From Eubacterium sp. (GTDB lineage: Bacteria; Bacillota; Clostridia; Lachnospirales; Lachnospiraceae): 7,183 nt of DNA. Under the pieces are notes generated by a model. It saw only the letters and a list, made by a program, of their open reading frames with translations, was not told the DNA's origin and did no database searches. Both the position numbers and the translations under genes were made by a program. Where the stretch lies: assembly GCA_020844525.1 (NCBI GenBank), contig JAJGAH010000126.1, positions 1-7,183 of the forward strand. The letters run 5' to 3'. Each line of letters begins with the position of its first letter. The stretch's first letter is position 1. Of this stretch, positions 1-6,281 are shown in pieces.

Positions 1-1318
1 TATCCTGGATGAGCCCAGCATCGGACTGCATCAGAGGGATAACGGCAAGCTTCTCGCCACGCTCATGCATCTGCGGGACCTTGGAAATTCAGTTCTTGTA
101 GTAGAACATGATGAGGAAACGATGCGCGCGGCCGACTGTATCGTGGATATCGGTCCGGGGGCGGGCAGTCACGGTGGCGAGCTTGTGGCTATGGGCACGG
201 CAGAGGATATCATGAAATGTCCGGCATCCATCACGGGGCAGTACCTCTCGGGGAAACGGAAAATTCCGGTACCTCAGACAAGGAAGGCACCGAAGGGATG
301 GCTGACCGTGCGTGGTGCCAGGGAACACAATCTGAAAAATATCGATGTGAAATTCCCGCTCGGGGTGATGACCTGTGTGACCGGTGTGTCCGGATCGGGA
401 AAGAGTTCACTGGTCAATGAGATCCTGTACAAACATCTGCAGAAAGAGCTGAACCATGCGCTTGTGATTCCGGGCCTGCATAAGGGAATTGATGGTATGG
501 ACCAGCTGGACAAGGTGATCAACATTGACCAGTCTCCGATCGGACGTACGCCACGGTCAAACCCGGCTACGTACACCGGCGTGTTTGACCTGATCCGTGA
601 CCTGTTTGCCGCGACGCCGGATGCAAAGGCACGTGGCTATAAAAAAGGAAGGTTCAGCTTTAACGTAAAGGGCGGAAGATGTGAGGCCTGCTCCGGTGAC
701 GGAATCGTCAAAATCGAGATGCACTTTCTCCCGGATATCTATGTTCCCTGCGAGGTTTGCGGCGGCAAGCGGTATAACCGGGAAACTCTTGAGGTGAAGT
801 ACAAGGGAAAGAATATCTACGAGGTTCTGGACATGACGGTGGAGGAGGCTCTGACCTTTTTCGAAAAGGTTCCCTCGATCTACCGGAAAATCAAGACCCT
901 GTATGATGTCGGACTTTCCTATGTAAAGCTGGGACAGCCTTCCACAGAGCTCTCCGGAGGCGAGGCACAGCGGATTAAGCTGGCTGCTGAGCTTTCCAAG
1001 AGAAGTACAGGAAAAACCTGCTATATTCTCGACGAGCCGACCACCGGCCTCCACTTTGAGGACGTCAATAAACTGGTCAGAATTCTGCAGAGATTTGTAG
1101 ACGACGGGAATACCGTTATTGTGATTGAACATAATCTGGATGTTATCAAAACTGCGGACTATATTATCGATATGGGGCCGGAGGGCGGAGACAAGGGAGG
1201 AACCGTGATTGCCAGGGGAACCCCGGAGGAGGTTGCAGCAGTTCCGGAGTCCTATACAGGACAATATCTCAGGGCATACCTGAAGAATGCTTCTTCCGAA
1301 ACATCCCCTGAGGTGTAA
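1..1318 (+). CDS. uvrA: UvrABC excinuclease subunit A, C-terminal half (5' end outside window)
   Basis: UvrA is the damage-recognition ATPase of nucleotide excision repair. It dimerises, scans DNA with UvrB and loads UvrB at lesions in the cytoplasm. The first complete codon is at base 2, and about 438 residues are visible of a family length near 940. The fragment opens in the Walker B of the first ABC domain ([14 protein letters not shown]), followed by its H-loop (VVEHDEET). The second ABC domain follows: Walker [10 protein letters not shown] (383-409); the C-terminal zinc finger, CxxC-x19-CxxC (680-760); signature [11 protein letters not shown] (from 950); Walker [12 protein letters not shown] (from 1022, Asp codon at 1031); and H-loop VIVIEHN. 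All motifs are intact and the gene ends in TAA at 1316-1318, so nothing suggests decay. Identity is certain for the family; only the N-terminal half cannot be judged. Confidence 0.97.
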   Translation, partial: ILDEPSIGLHQRDNGKLLATLMHLRDLGNSVLVVEHDEETMRAADCIVDIGPGAGSHGGELVAMGTAEDIMKCPASITGQYLSGKRKIPVPQTRKAPKGWLTVRGAREHNLKNIDVKFPLGVMTCVTGVSGSGKSSLVNEILYKHLQKELNHALVIPGLHKGIDGMDQLDKVINIDQSPIGRTPRSNPATYTGVFDLIRDLFAATPDAKARGYKKGRFSFNVKGGRCEACSGDGIVKIEMHFLPDIYVPCEVCGGKRYNRETLEVKYKGKNIYEVLDMTVEEALTFFEKVPSIYRKIKTLYDVGLSYVKLGQPSTELSGGEAQRIKLAAELSKRSTGKTCYILDEPTTGLHFEDVNKLVRILQRFVDDGNTVIVIEHNLDVIKTADYIIDMGPEGGDKGGTVIARGTPEEVAAVPESYTGQYLRAYLKNASSETSPEV

Positions 1319-1335
1319 TTGTCCGCTGTACTCCC

Positions 1336-1365
1336 GATCGGAGCAACCCCATGGGGAGACCGATC
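1336..1365 (+). other. Small hairpin in the uvrA-mreB gap
   Basis: GATCGG (1336-1341) pairs with CCGATC (1360-1365), and inside it CCCC/GGGG closes around AT (1347-1356). The two stems are separated by an asymmetric internal loop (AGCAA opposite AGA). No U-run follows directly; the next bases are ATCGCAAATATTATT. It is therefore a poor intrinsic terminator and more likely a processing, attenuation or spacer structure, if it forms at all. The pairing is seen in the sequence; any role is inference. Confidence 0.35.
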
Positions 1366-1389
1366 ATCGCAAATATTATTCAGACAGGA

Positions 1390-1394
1390 AAGGA
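1390..1394 (+). promoter_or_regulatory. Ribosome binding site that decides the mreB-like start
   Basis: AAGGA lies 8 bases before ATG 1403, inside the purine-rich stretch AGGAAAGGAAG. The reading frame is open back to a TTG at 1319, directly after the uvrA stop. That TTG has no such well-spaced site, and starting there would add 28 residues unlike any MreB N-terminus. The start is therefore placed at 1403. Confidence 0.7.
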
Positions 1395-1402
1395 AGATCG
1401 AG

Positions 1403-2407
1403 ATGCCGGTCACAGATATTGGAATTGATCTTGGAACCGCCACAATTATTGTATATGTCAGAGGAAAGGGGATTCTTTATCAGGAGCCCTCGGTAGTCGC
1501 TTATGACCGTGACGCAAATCAGATTCTGGCCTTTGGAAACGAGGCTGCACAGTGTATCGGAAAGATGCCGGGCAATATCGTCGGCATACGGCCTCTGAAG
1601 GATGGGGTTATTTCGGATTTTGTTGTGACGGAGCGCATGCTGCGCTATTTTATCCGAAAATCCATGGGAAACTGGAATATTCTGAAGCCGCGCATCTGTA
1701 TCTGTGTACCAGGCGGTGTATCGGATATTGAGAGAAGAGCTGTGGAGGAGGCTGCCTACCGTGCCGGCGCGAGGGACGCAGTACTTGTTCGGGAGCCGAT
1801 TGTCGCCGCGATGGGGGCAGGCGTGGATATCATGCGCCCCTGTGGCAGCATGATCGTCAATATCGGCGGTGGTGTCAGTGAGATCGCCGTGCTTTCTCTT
1901 GGCGGAATCGTGATATCAAAATCTGTCCGGATTGCGGGTGAAACATTTGATACTGCTATCTGCAAGTATATCCATGATAACTATGGCGTGATTATCGGCA
2001 GTCAGAGCGCCGAGAACCTCAAGATACAGATCGGGTCAGTAGAATCTGCGCCGAACCAGAAACAGATGCAGGTGACCGGACGGGACGTTGATGCAGGCTT
2101 TCCACGGAACGTCAGCATTACGACAGACCAGGTGAAGGAGGCAGTTGCTCCTGAGGTCCGCGGTATCATCGAGGAAATTCGTATGGTTATGGAAAAGACA
2201 CCGCCGGACCTGGCCGGCGATATTGCGCAAAGGGGGATTGTTCTGACCGGGGGCGGTGCAATGCTGAAAGGGCTGCAGTCGGAGATTGAAAGGGCAACCG
2301 GGATCCACACGCTGCTGGCGGATCATCCGCAGCAGGCAGTTGCCCTTGGAACCGGACAGTATATTCGCGCAATGTCAGACTTTGAACGGGCGAAAAGATT
2401 TCACTGA
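1403..2407 (+). CDS. mreB: MreB/Mbl-family actin-like cell-shape protein with altered phosphate-2 motif
   Basis: This 334-residue bacterial actin homologue has the usual family length. MreB proteins bind ATP, polymerise as membrane-bound filaments on the inner face of the membrane, and guide elongation-type peptidoglycan synthesis. Visible motifs in order: phosphate-1 DLGTAT (residues 9-14); connect-1 GVISDFVVTERMLRYF; the REP motif with the expected catalytic Glu131; the adenosine motif GIVLTGGG (278-285); and connect-2 VALGTGQYI. The phosphate-2 motif reads NIGGGVSEIAV from residue 153, where MreB proteins normally have DIGGGTTD/EIAV. The conserved Asp is Asn and Thr-Thr is Val-Ser. The gene sits between uvrA and recD2 rather than next to mreC/mreD, as expected of an extra paralogue (mbl- or mreBH-like). 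It ends 22 bases before recD2. The family is certain; which paralogue it is, and whether it hydrolyses ATP normally, is not. Confidence 0.92.
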   Translation: MPVTDIGIDLGTATIIVYVRGKGILYQEPSVVAYDRDANQILAFGNEAAQCIGKMPGNIVGIRPLKDGVISDFVVTERMLRYFIRKSMGNWNILKPRICICVPGGVSDIERRAVEEAAYRAGARDAVLVREPIVAAMGAGVDIMRPCGSMIVNIGGGVSEIAVLSLGGIVISKSVRIAGETFDTAICKYIHDNYGVIIGSQSAENLKIQIGSVESAPNQKQMQVTGRDVDAGFPRNVSITTDQVKEAVAPEVRGIIEEIRMVMEKTPPDLAGDIAQRGIVLTGGGAMLKGLQSEIERATGIHTLLADHPQQAVALGTGQYIRAMSDFERAKRFH

Positions 2408-2419
2408 CAGCTGATTATT

Positions 2420-2425
2420 GGAGAG
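2420..2425 (+). promoter_or_regulatory. Ribosome binding site for recD2
   Basis: GGAGAG is followed by ATG at 2430; the GGAG core ends 6 bases before it. The in-frame TTG at 2418 overlaps this site and has no site of its own, so ATG 2430 is preferred and the protein begins MSEKIEGYVEHI. Confidence 0.65.
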
Positions 2426-2429
2426 TGGG

Positions 2430-4679
2430 ATGTCGGAAAAAATAGAAGGGTATGTGGAACATATCGTCTATCGAAATGAAGAAAATGGCTACACTGTTCT
2501 GAACCTTTCCCTCGCGGATGATGAAATAACCTGTGTGGGAAATTTCTCCTCCGTGAATGAGGGAGAGTATATAGAAGCGGTCGGTGACTATACGCTTCAT
2601 CCAAGCTACGGTATGCAATTTCAGGCAGAGTCTGTTCAGGTGACAATTCCGAAGGACAGCACAGCGTTGGAACGGTATCTGGGCAGCGGCGCAATCAAAG
2701 GGGTCGGAACGGCGCTTGCCTCCAGAATTCTGAAGCATTTTGGCGATGATACGCTCAGAATTCTGGAGGAGGAGCCGGAGCGTCTTTCTGAGATCAAGGG
2801 GATCAGTGAGCGGAAAGCAAGGGAGATCGGTGAACAGATTGAAACGAAGGCGCAGATGCGCAATGCCATGATCTTTCTTTCCCAGTACGGGATATCCCTC
2901 TCCCTTGGAATCCGGATATATAACCGATACCAGGAAACCATGTACCGGATTATGCGGGAAAATCCCTATCAGATGGCGGAGGACATTGATGGGGTCGGGT
3001 TTAAGACTGCGGATGAGATCGCAGCAAGGGCAGGAATACGGCCGGATTCAGAGTACAGGATCCGCAGCGGAATCCTTTATGTGCTCAGACAGGCAGGAAC
3101 ACAGGGACATATGTATCTGCCGAAGGAAATTCTGCTTCAGAGAACTGCTGAGCTGCTTGGAACAGATTCTGCCCAGACTGAGAAGTATCTGATGGACCTT
3201 GCCATTGACAAGAAAATCACGGTCAGGTCCTGTCCTGGTGAAAATGGTGATTCCCTTACGAGGGTTTACACAACCCAGTCCTATTTCACAGAGCTGAACT
3301 GTGCCAGAATGCTTCAGGACCTGAATCTTCATGTAGAAGAGGATGAAAATGCCGTCAACGAAAGAATCCGCAGAATTGAAAAGGATGATGCGCTTGTACT
3401 GGATGAACGGCAGAGACAGGCTGTGGCAATGGCAGCATCCAATGGAATTTTTATCCTGACTGGCGGACCGGGAACCGGGAAAACAACCACCATCAATACC
3501 ATGATCCGGTACTTTGCGTCAGAAAAACTGCGCATTGCACTGGCCGCGCCGACCGGAAGGGCAGCAAAGCGGATGACGGAGGCAACGGGCTGCGAGGCCT
3601 CTACAATTCACCGCCTGCTTGAAATATCCGGAGCCGCAGAGGATGATGCCGGAAAAGTAAGGTTTGACAGGAATGCCGAAAATCCGCTGGAGCAGGATGT
3701 AATCATTATCGATGAGATGTCCATGGTGGATATTTATCTGATGCATGCACTGCTGTCCGCTATTGTTCCGGGCACACGTCTAATTCTTGTGGGAGACCAG
3801 AACCAGCTCCCGAGTGTCGGACCGGGCAGCGTCCTCAAGGATATGATCCGCTCCGGTGCTTTTCCGGTTGTGATGCTGACAAGAATTTTCCGGCAGGCAC
3901 AGGAAAGCGATATTATTGTGAATGCTCATAAGATCCATGCAGGTCTTCCCGTGAAGACGGACAACCGGAGCAGGGATTTCTTTTTCCTTGAAAGAGAAGA
4001 TGTGAGGGTCGTGCAGCGTGTTGTTCTGGCACTTGTACAGGAAAAGCTTCCCAGGTATGTGCATGCGGATTATTCGGAGATTCAGGTGCTGACACCGACC
4101 CGCAAGGGTGCTCTTGGGGTGGACAGCCTGAACCGGATTCTTCAGAACTACCTGAACCCCAAATCAGACCGGAAGCAGGAAAAGGAAATGCCCCAGGGCG
4201 TGTTTCGTGAGGGCGATAAGGTGATGCAGATCCGCAACGATTATCAGCTGGAGTGGAAACTGAAGGGAAGTCGCGGGATCACAGTTCAGCAGGGGATGGG
4301 CGTTTTCAACGGAGATATGGGCATCATTCGCAGAATTGATCCGGCCAATGAGCTTCTGACAGTAGAATACGATGAGGGAAAATCTGTGGACTATTCCTTC
4401 AGGCAGCTCGATGAACTGGAGCTGGCGTATGCCACCACGGTCCATAAGGCGCAGGGAAGCGAGTATGCCGCTGTTGTCATACCGCTTCTGAATGTGCCCC
4501 ATATGCTGCAGACCCGGAACCTTCTGTATACTGCCGTAACCAGAGCCAGAAAATGTGTGGTGCTGACCGGTAGCAAACAGGTGTTTCAGGCGATGATTGA
4601 TAATGCAACAGAGGAGAACCGCTATACCTCGCTGGCAGAACGGATCGTGGAACTGCAGCAGGATATCACGGAGGTGTAA
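2430..4679 (+). CDS. recD2: RecD2-type ATP-dependent 5'-3' DNA helicase
   Basis: This is a superfamily 1B helicase that unwinds DNA from 5' to 3'. In bacteria lacking RecBC it acts in repair, recombination and fork maintenance. The 749-residue protein has the long N-terminal part typical of RecD2: an OB-like start (about residues 1-80), then helix-hairpin-helix elements around AIKGVG (88-93), LSEIKGI (119-125) and DIDGVG (185-190). The motor follows. Walker A GGPGTGKTT is at 345-353, motif Ia at APTGRAAKRM, Walker B DEMS at 428-431, and motif III GDQNQLPS from 455. A TRIFRQAQES segment, TTVHKAQGSE (669-678) and motif VI VTRAR (703-707) complete it. All catalytic motifs are present and the frame is unbroken. 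The 22-base gap from the mreB-like gene suggests co-transcription. It is not the RecD subunit of RecBCD, because no recB or recC is nearby and the long N-terminus is of the RecD2 type. Confidence 0.95.
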   Translation: MSEKIEGYVEHIVYRNEENGYTVLNLSLADDEITCVGNFSSVNEGEYIEAVGDYTLHPSYGMQFQAESVQVTIPKDSTALERYLGSGAIKGVGTALASRILKHFGDDTLRILEEEPERLSEIKGISERKAREIGEQIETKAQMRNAMIFLSQYGISLSLGIRIYNRYQETMYRIMRENPYQMAEDIDGVGFKTADEIAARAGIRPDSEYRIRSGILYVLRQAGTQGHMYLPKEILLQRTAELLGTDSAQTEKYLMDLAIDKKITVRSCPGENGDSLTRVYTTQSYFTELNCARMLQDLNLHVEEDENAVNERIRRIEKDDALVLDERQRQAVAMAASNGIFILTGGPGTGKTTTINTMIRYFASEKLRIALAAPTGRAAKRMTEATGCEASTIHRLLEISGAAEDDAGKVRFDRNAENPLEQDVIIIDEMSMVDIYLMHALLSAIVPGTRLILVGDQNQLPSVGPGSVLKDMIRSGAFPVVMLTRIFRQAQESDIIVNAHKIHAGLPVKTDNRSRDFFFLEREDVRVVQRVVLALVQEKLPRYVHADYSEIQVLTPTRKGALGVDSLNRILQNYLNPKSDRKQEKEMPQGVFREGDKVMQIRNDYQLEWKLKGSRGITVQQGMGVFNGDMGIIRRIDPANELLTVEYDEGKSVDYSFRQLDELELAYATTVHKAQGSEYAAVVIPLLNVPHMLQTRNLLYTAVTRARKCVVLTGSKQVFQAMIDNATEENRYTSLAERIVELQQDITEV

Positions 4680-4763
4680 CCGGTGTGGAGCATGCCGGGA
4701 CGATCTGCAGTCGGAGCGTGCAATCATGCATGTGATGTCAGGATTAAAAAAGTATGTGTATAA

Positions 4764-4959
4764 GAAATTGTCTTGAAATTCGAACATTTGCAGACATGCC
4801 AGAAGTACTTGGTGATGAGATTTTGCGTTGTTCAGAAAAAGTCAACTGTCTGAGCTGCAGAATGCAGCGAGTTTTGACTTTTTCTGAACGTCTTTAGCAA
4901 AATTGAAGAACCGTAGTACTTCTTGCATGTCGAAACCGTGAGAATTTCAAGACAATTTC
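4764..4959. repeat. 196-bp near-perfect palindromic element, MITE-like candidate
   Basis: The ends are an 18-base perfect inverted repeat, GAAATTGTCTTGAAATTC (4764-4781), with its complement at 4942-4959. Moving inward, these blocks also pair: GACATGC (4793-4799) with 4925-4931; AGAAGTACT (4801-4809) with 4915-4923; GGT (4811-4813) with 4910-4912; ATTTTGC (4820-4826) with 4897-4903. At the core are GTTCAGAAAAAGTCAA (4830-4845) with 4874-4889 and GCTGCA (4854-4859) with 4863-4868. Roughly 66 base pairs form one long interrupted hairpin. ATAA stands immediately outside both ends (4760-4763 and 4960-4963), as a 4-base target duplication would. There is no coding capacity. A non-autonomous transposable element is the best reading; a dispersed palindromic repeat or long transcript-end hairpin is the alternative. 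The pairing is seen; the mobile origin is inference. Confidence 0.7.
4854..4883 (+). terminator. Possible intrinsic terminator at the core of the palindromic element
   Basis: GCTGCA-GAA-TGCAGC forms a tight 6-bp stem with a 3-base loop (4854-4868). It can be lengthened by CT/AG across a small internal loop, and is followed by TTTTGACTTTTT. In RNA this resembles a rho-independent terminator for the transcript leaving recD2. It is weak: the U-tract is interrupted, starts a few bases after the stem, and also pairs in the competing larger hairpin. Confidence 0.35.
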
Positions 4960-4989
4960 ATAATCATTCATTTTTTAAGCCCAATATCG

Positions 4990-4995
4990 TATAAA
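4990..4995 (+). promoter_or_regulatory. Weak -10 candidate upstream of comF
   Basis: TATAAA lies 25 bases before the comF start. TTCATT at 4967-4972 is the correctly spaced (17-base) but poor -35. The palindromic element separates comF from recD2, so comF would need its own promoter if transcription stops in the element. This is a pattern match only. Confidence 0.3.
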
Positions 4996-5007
4996 TTTTT
5001 CGGTGCA

Positions 5008-5014
5008 GGGAGGT
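5008..5014 (+). promoter_or_regulatory. Ribosome binding site fixing the TTG start of comF
   Basis: GGGAGGT ends 5 bases before TTG 5020. No in-frame ATG occurs before the CPFC zinc motif at residues 22-25, so an ATG start would remove conserved sequence. This site makes the TTG start convincing. Confidence 0.75.
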
Positions 5015-5019
5015 AAGAC

Positions 5020-5757
5020 TTGCTGTCAAAGATTACAAGAGAACAGGTATCGGGGCTGCTGGAAATTCTGTATCCACGTCACTGCCCCTTCTGTGACAGG
5101 CTGCTGTCCGGACGGGAACCGCTGCTGTGCCGCAGATGTGCCGGGGAGCTGAAGCTTATCCAGGGTCCGGTCTGTCAGAAATGCGGGCGGCCGCTTGAGA
5201 CGGATACCCTGGAGTACTGTGATAACTGCCGGAGAAAGGAGCATCTGTTTATACGCGGATTTGCACCTTTTACATATCGCGGCCGTGTGCAGGATTCTAT
5301 TACCAGATTCAAATATGATGGAAGGGCAGAGTATGCATCTTTTTATGCTGCAGCGATCCGGAAGTTCGGGGAGCCGTTTCTGAATGTTTGGATGCCGGAG
5401 CTGATTGTTCCGGTTCCAATTCATCCGGAGCGATACAGGAAGCGGGGCTATAACCAGGCGGAAGAGCTTGGGAAAAGGCTGGCGGCATCTCTGCATATTC
5501 CCTGTGCACAGCATGAGATTTTCCGAAGAAAAAACACCAGACCACAGAAAGGTCTTACACCATCTATGCGGAGGAATAACCTGCAGAATGCGTTTGCCGC
5601 ATTGGAGGGCATCAGGCTGCCGGAGCGGGTACTGCTGGTGGATGATATCTATACTACCGGTACGACGCTGGATGCACTTACAGAAACTGTTCTTGGTGCC
5701 GGGGCCCGGAAAGTATGGTTTGCCTGCGCTTCTATTGCACCCGGAAGAGCATTCTGA
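5020..5757 (+). CDS. comF: ComF family phosphoribosyltransferase-like competence protein
   Basis: ComF (ComFC/GntX type) proteins are needed for efficient transformation in naturally competent bacteria. They are thought to act in the cytoplasm on incoming single-stranded DNA; their chemical role is unsettled. The 245-residue protein has the family's usual length and layout. The N-terminal zinc-ribbon region has four CxxC pairs: CPFC (22-25), CRRC (37-40), CQKC (52-55) and CDNC (67-70). Next come the conserved PVPIHPERYRKRGYNQAEEL block (131-150) and the PRPP-binding loop LLVDDIYTTGTT (205-216), with the two Asp residues expected of type I phosphoribosyltransferases. The start is TTG. It is set apart from recD2 by the palindromic element and from the membrane genes by a promoter candidate, so it may be a single-gene unit. 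No comEC, comEA or comFA lies in the window, so competence in this organism is not implied. The family call is secure; function here is inferred. Confidence 0.93.
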   Translation: MLSKITREQVSGLLEILYPRHCPFCDRLLSGREPLLCRRCAGELKLIQGPVCQKCGRPLETDTLEYCDNCRRKEHLFIRGFAPFTYRGRVQDSITRFKYDGRAEYASFYAAAIRKFGEPFLNVWMPELIVPVPIHPERYRKRGYNQAEELGKRLAASLHIPCAQHEIFRRKNTRPQKGLTPSMRRNNLQNAFAALEGIRLPERVLLVDDIYTTGTTLDALTETVLGAGARKVWFACASIAPGRAF

Positions 5758-5800
5758 GGTGAGCCATGGCCAACATTTACTTTTATTGGCTGTGAAATTA

Positions 5801-5809
5801 TGCTAGAAT
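5801..5809 (+). promoter_or_regulatory. Extended -10 promoter candidate for the membrane gene pair
   Basis: TGCTAGAAT matches an extended -10 (TGnTAnAAT) inside TATGCTAGAATAAG, 34 bases before the next start codon. The -35 region at 17-base spacing is TTTTAT, a weak match, as is common when the -10 is extended. It would begin a transcript near 5816 that covers the two membrane genes. Confidence 0.5.
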
Positions 5810-5843
5810 AAGAAAAAATTTTCTACAAAATGAGGACAGAAAC

Positions 5844-6281
5844 ATGGTTGATAAGAAAAGGCTGTATCTGATGATCGGTCTTGCAAGATTTGAAAAAAAG
5901 CATCAGGATGGATCGTTCCGGATCAGCCGGTACTATCGGGGAGATTATACGGCATTTGCCCTGATCCGTAATTTTCTTCTGAGCACAATTGCTTATATAC
6001 TGCTTCTGGGTATGCTGGCGCTCGTCAATATCGACACGGTTTTTTCATGGCTGAATATGCAGGATATCCGCTTTCTGATAGCTGGTCTTGTTGTCAGCTA
6101 CGTTATTTTTGTCGGGGTATATTCGGTGATTGCCTATATCCTTGCAAGAATCCGCTATGTACGGATGCAGAGTGATATGGAGGAATATAATCGGGCGCTT
6201 GCACGGCTGAACCGTATGTACAGGCATGCGGGTTCTGACAATGTCTATGCGAAGCATAAGCAGGAGGAAGAGGAAGAATGA
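5844..6281 (+). CDS. Small two-helix membrane protein of unknown function
   Basis: I do not recognise a named family for this 145-residue protein. A basic/aromatic N-terminal segment (about 1-40, including ISRYYRGDY at 27-35) precedes two hydrophobic helices, about 43-62 and 76-101. A charged tail follows: residues 105-126 could form an amphipathic helix or short coiled coil, and the protein ends in five glutamates. It has no signal peptide, cysteine or enzymatic motif. Two helices with charged ends suggest a hairpin topology with both termini on the same, probably cytoplasmic, side. The ATG is supported by GAGGA (5832-5836) 7 bases upstream. The stop overlaps the next start by 4 bases (ATGA), so the two membrane proteins are probably made together and may form a complex. 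I have an unverified impression that similar small proteins recur in Lachnospiraceae. That it is a gene is near certain; its function is unknown. Confidence 0.85.
   Translation: MVDKKRLYLMIGLARFEKKHQDGSFRISRYYRGDYTAFALIRNFLLSTIAYILLLGMLALVNIDTVFSWLNMQDIRFLIAGLVVSYVIFVGVYSVIAYILARIRYVRMQSDMEEYNRALARLNRMYRHAGSDNVYAKHKQEEEEE
6262..6274 (+). promoter_or_regulatory. Ribosome binding site inside the upstream gene's poly-Glu tail
   Basis: AGGAGG (6262-6267, 10 bases before ATG 6278) and AGGA (6271-6274, 3 bases before) both fall within the codons for the final glutamates of the upstream protein. They support translation start at 6278 in the ATGA overlap and hence translational coupling. Confidence 0.65.

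Larger units (their letters stand above)
4680..5019. other. Non-coding gap between recD2 and comF
   Basis: This 340-base stretch has no credible gene. An antisense reading frame that enters it from recD2 is a shadow. Bases 4680-4760 hold no clear terminator; ATCATGCATGTGAT (4727-4740) is a short palindrome-like run only. The middle is the 196-base palindromic element listed separately. The right flank, 4960-5019, is AT-rich with a T6 run (4971-4976), a weak -10 candidate and the comF ribosome binding site. No tRNA-like cloverleaf or riboswitch was recognised. Confidence 0.8.

Noticed and set aside
557..1264. 235-codon open frame on the minus strand opposite uvrA
   Set aside because: It lies wholly antisense to an intact, motif-rich uvrA and shows no recognisable domain; it is a shadow frame.
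1319..2407. Longer MreB-like protein starting at TTG 1319
   Set aside because: It would add 28 residues not seen in MreB proteins, and the TTG lacks a well-placed ribosome binding site; ATG 1403 has AAGGA at 8 bases.
2418..4679. RecD2 starting at TTG 2418
   Set aside because: The TTG overlaps the GGAG that serves ATG 2430, and it would add only four non-conserved residues.
4164..4787. 207-codon minus-strand open frame covering the recD2 end and part of the gap
   Set aside because: Most of it is antisense to the conserved C-terminal helicase motifs. It begins inside the palindromic element and its translation resembles no family I know.
4764..4959. The repeat-rich gap as a CRISPR array or tRNA/structured-RNA gene
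   Set aside because: The repeats are inverted and nested rather than direct and regularly spaced. No cloverleaf, anticodon arm or CCA end is seen, and the folding is one long hairpin.
5762..5791. Possible terminator after comF (GCCAA...TTGGC with a 12-base loop)
   Set aside because: The stem is only 5 bp, the loop is large and no U-run follows; the same bases belong to the promoter region of the next gene.
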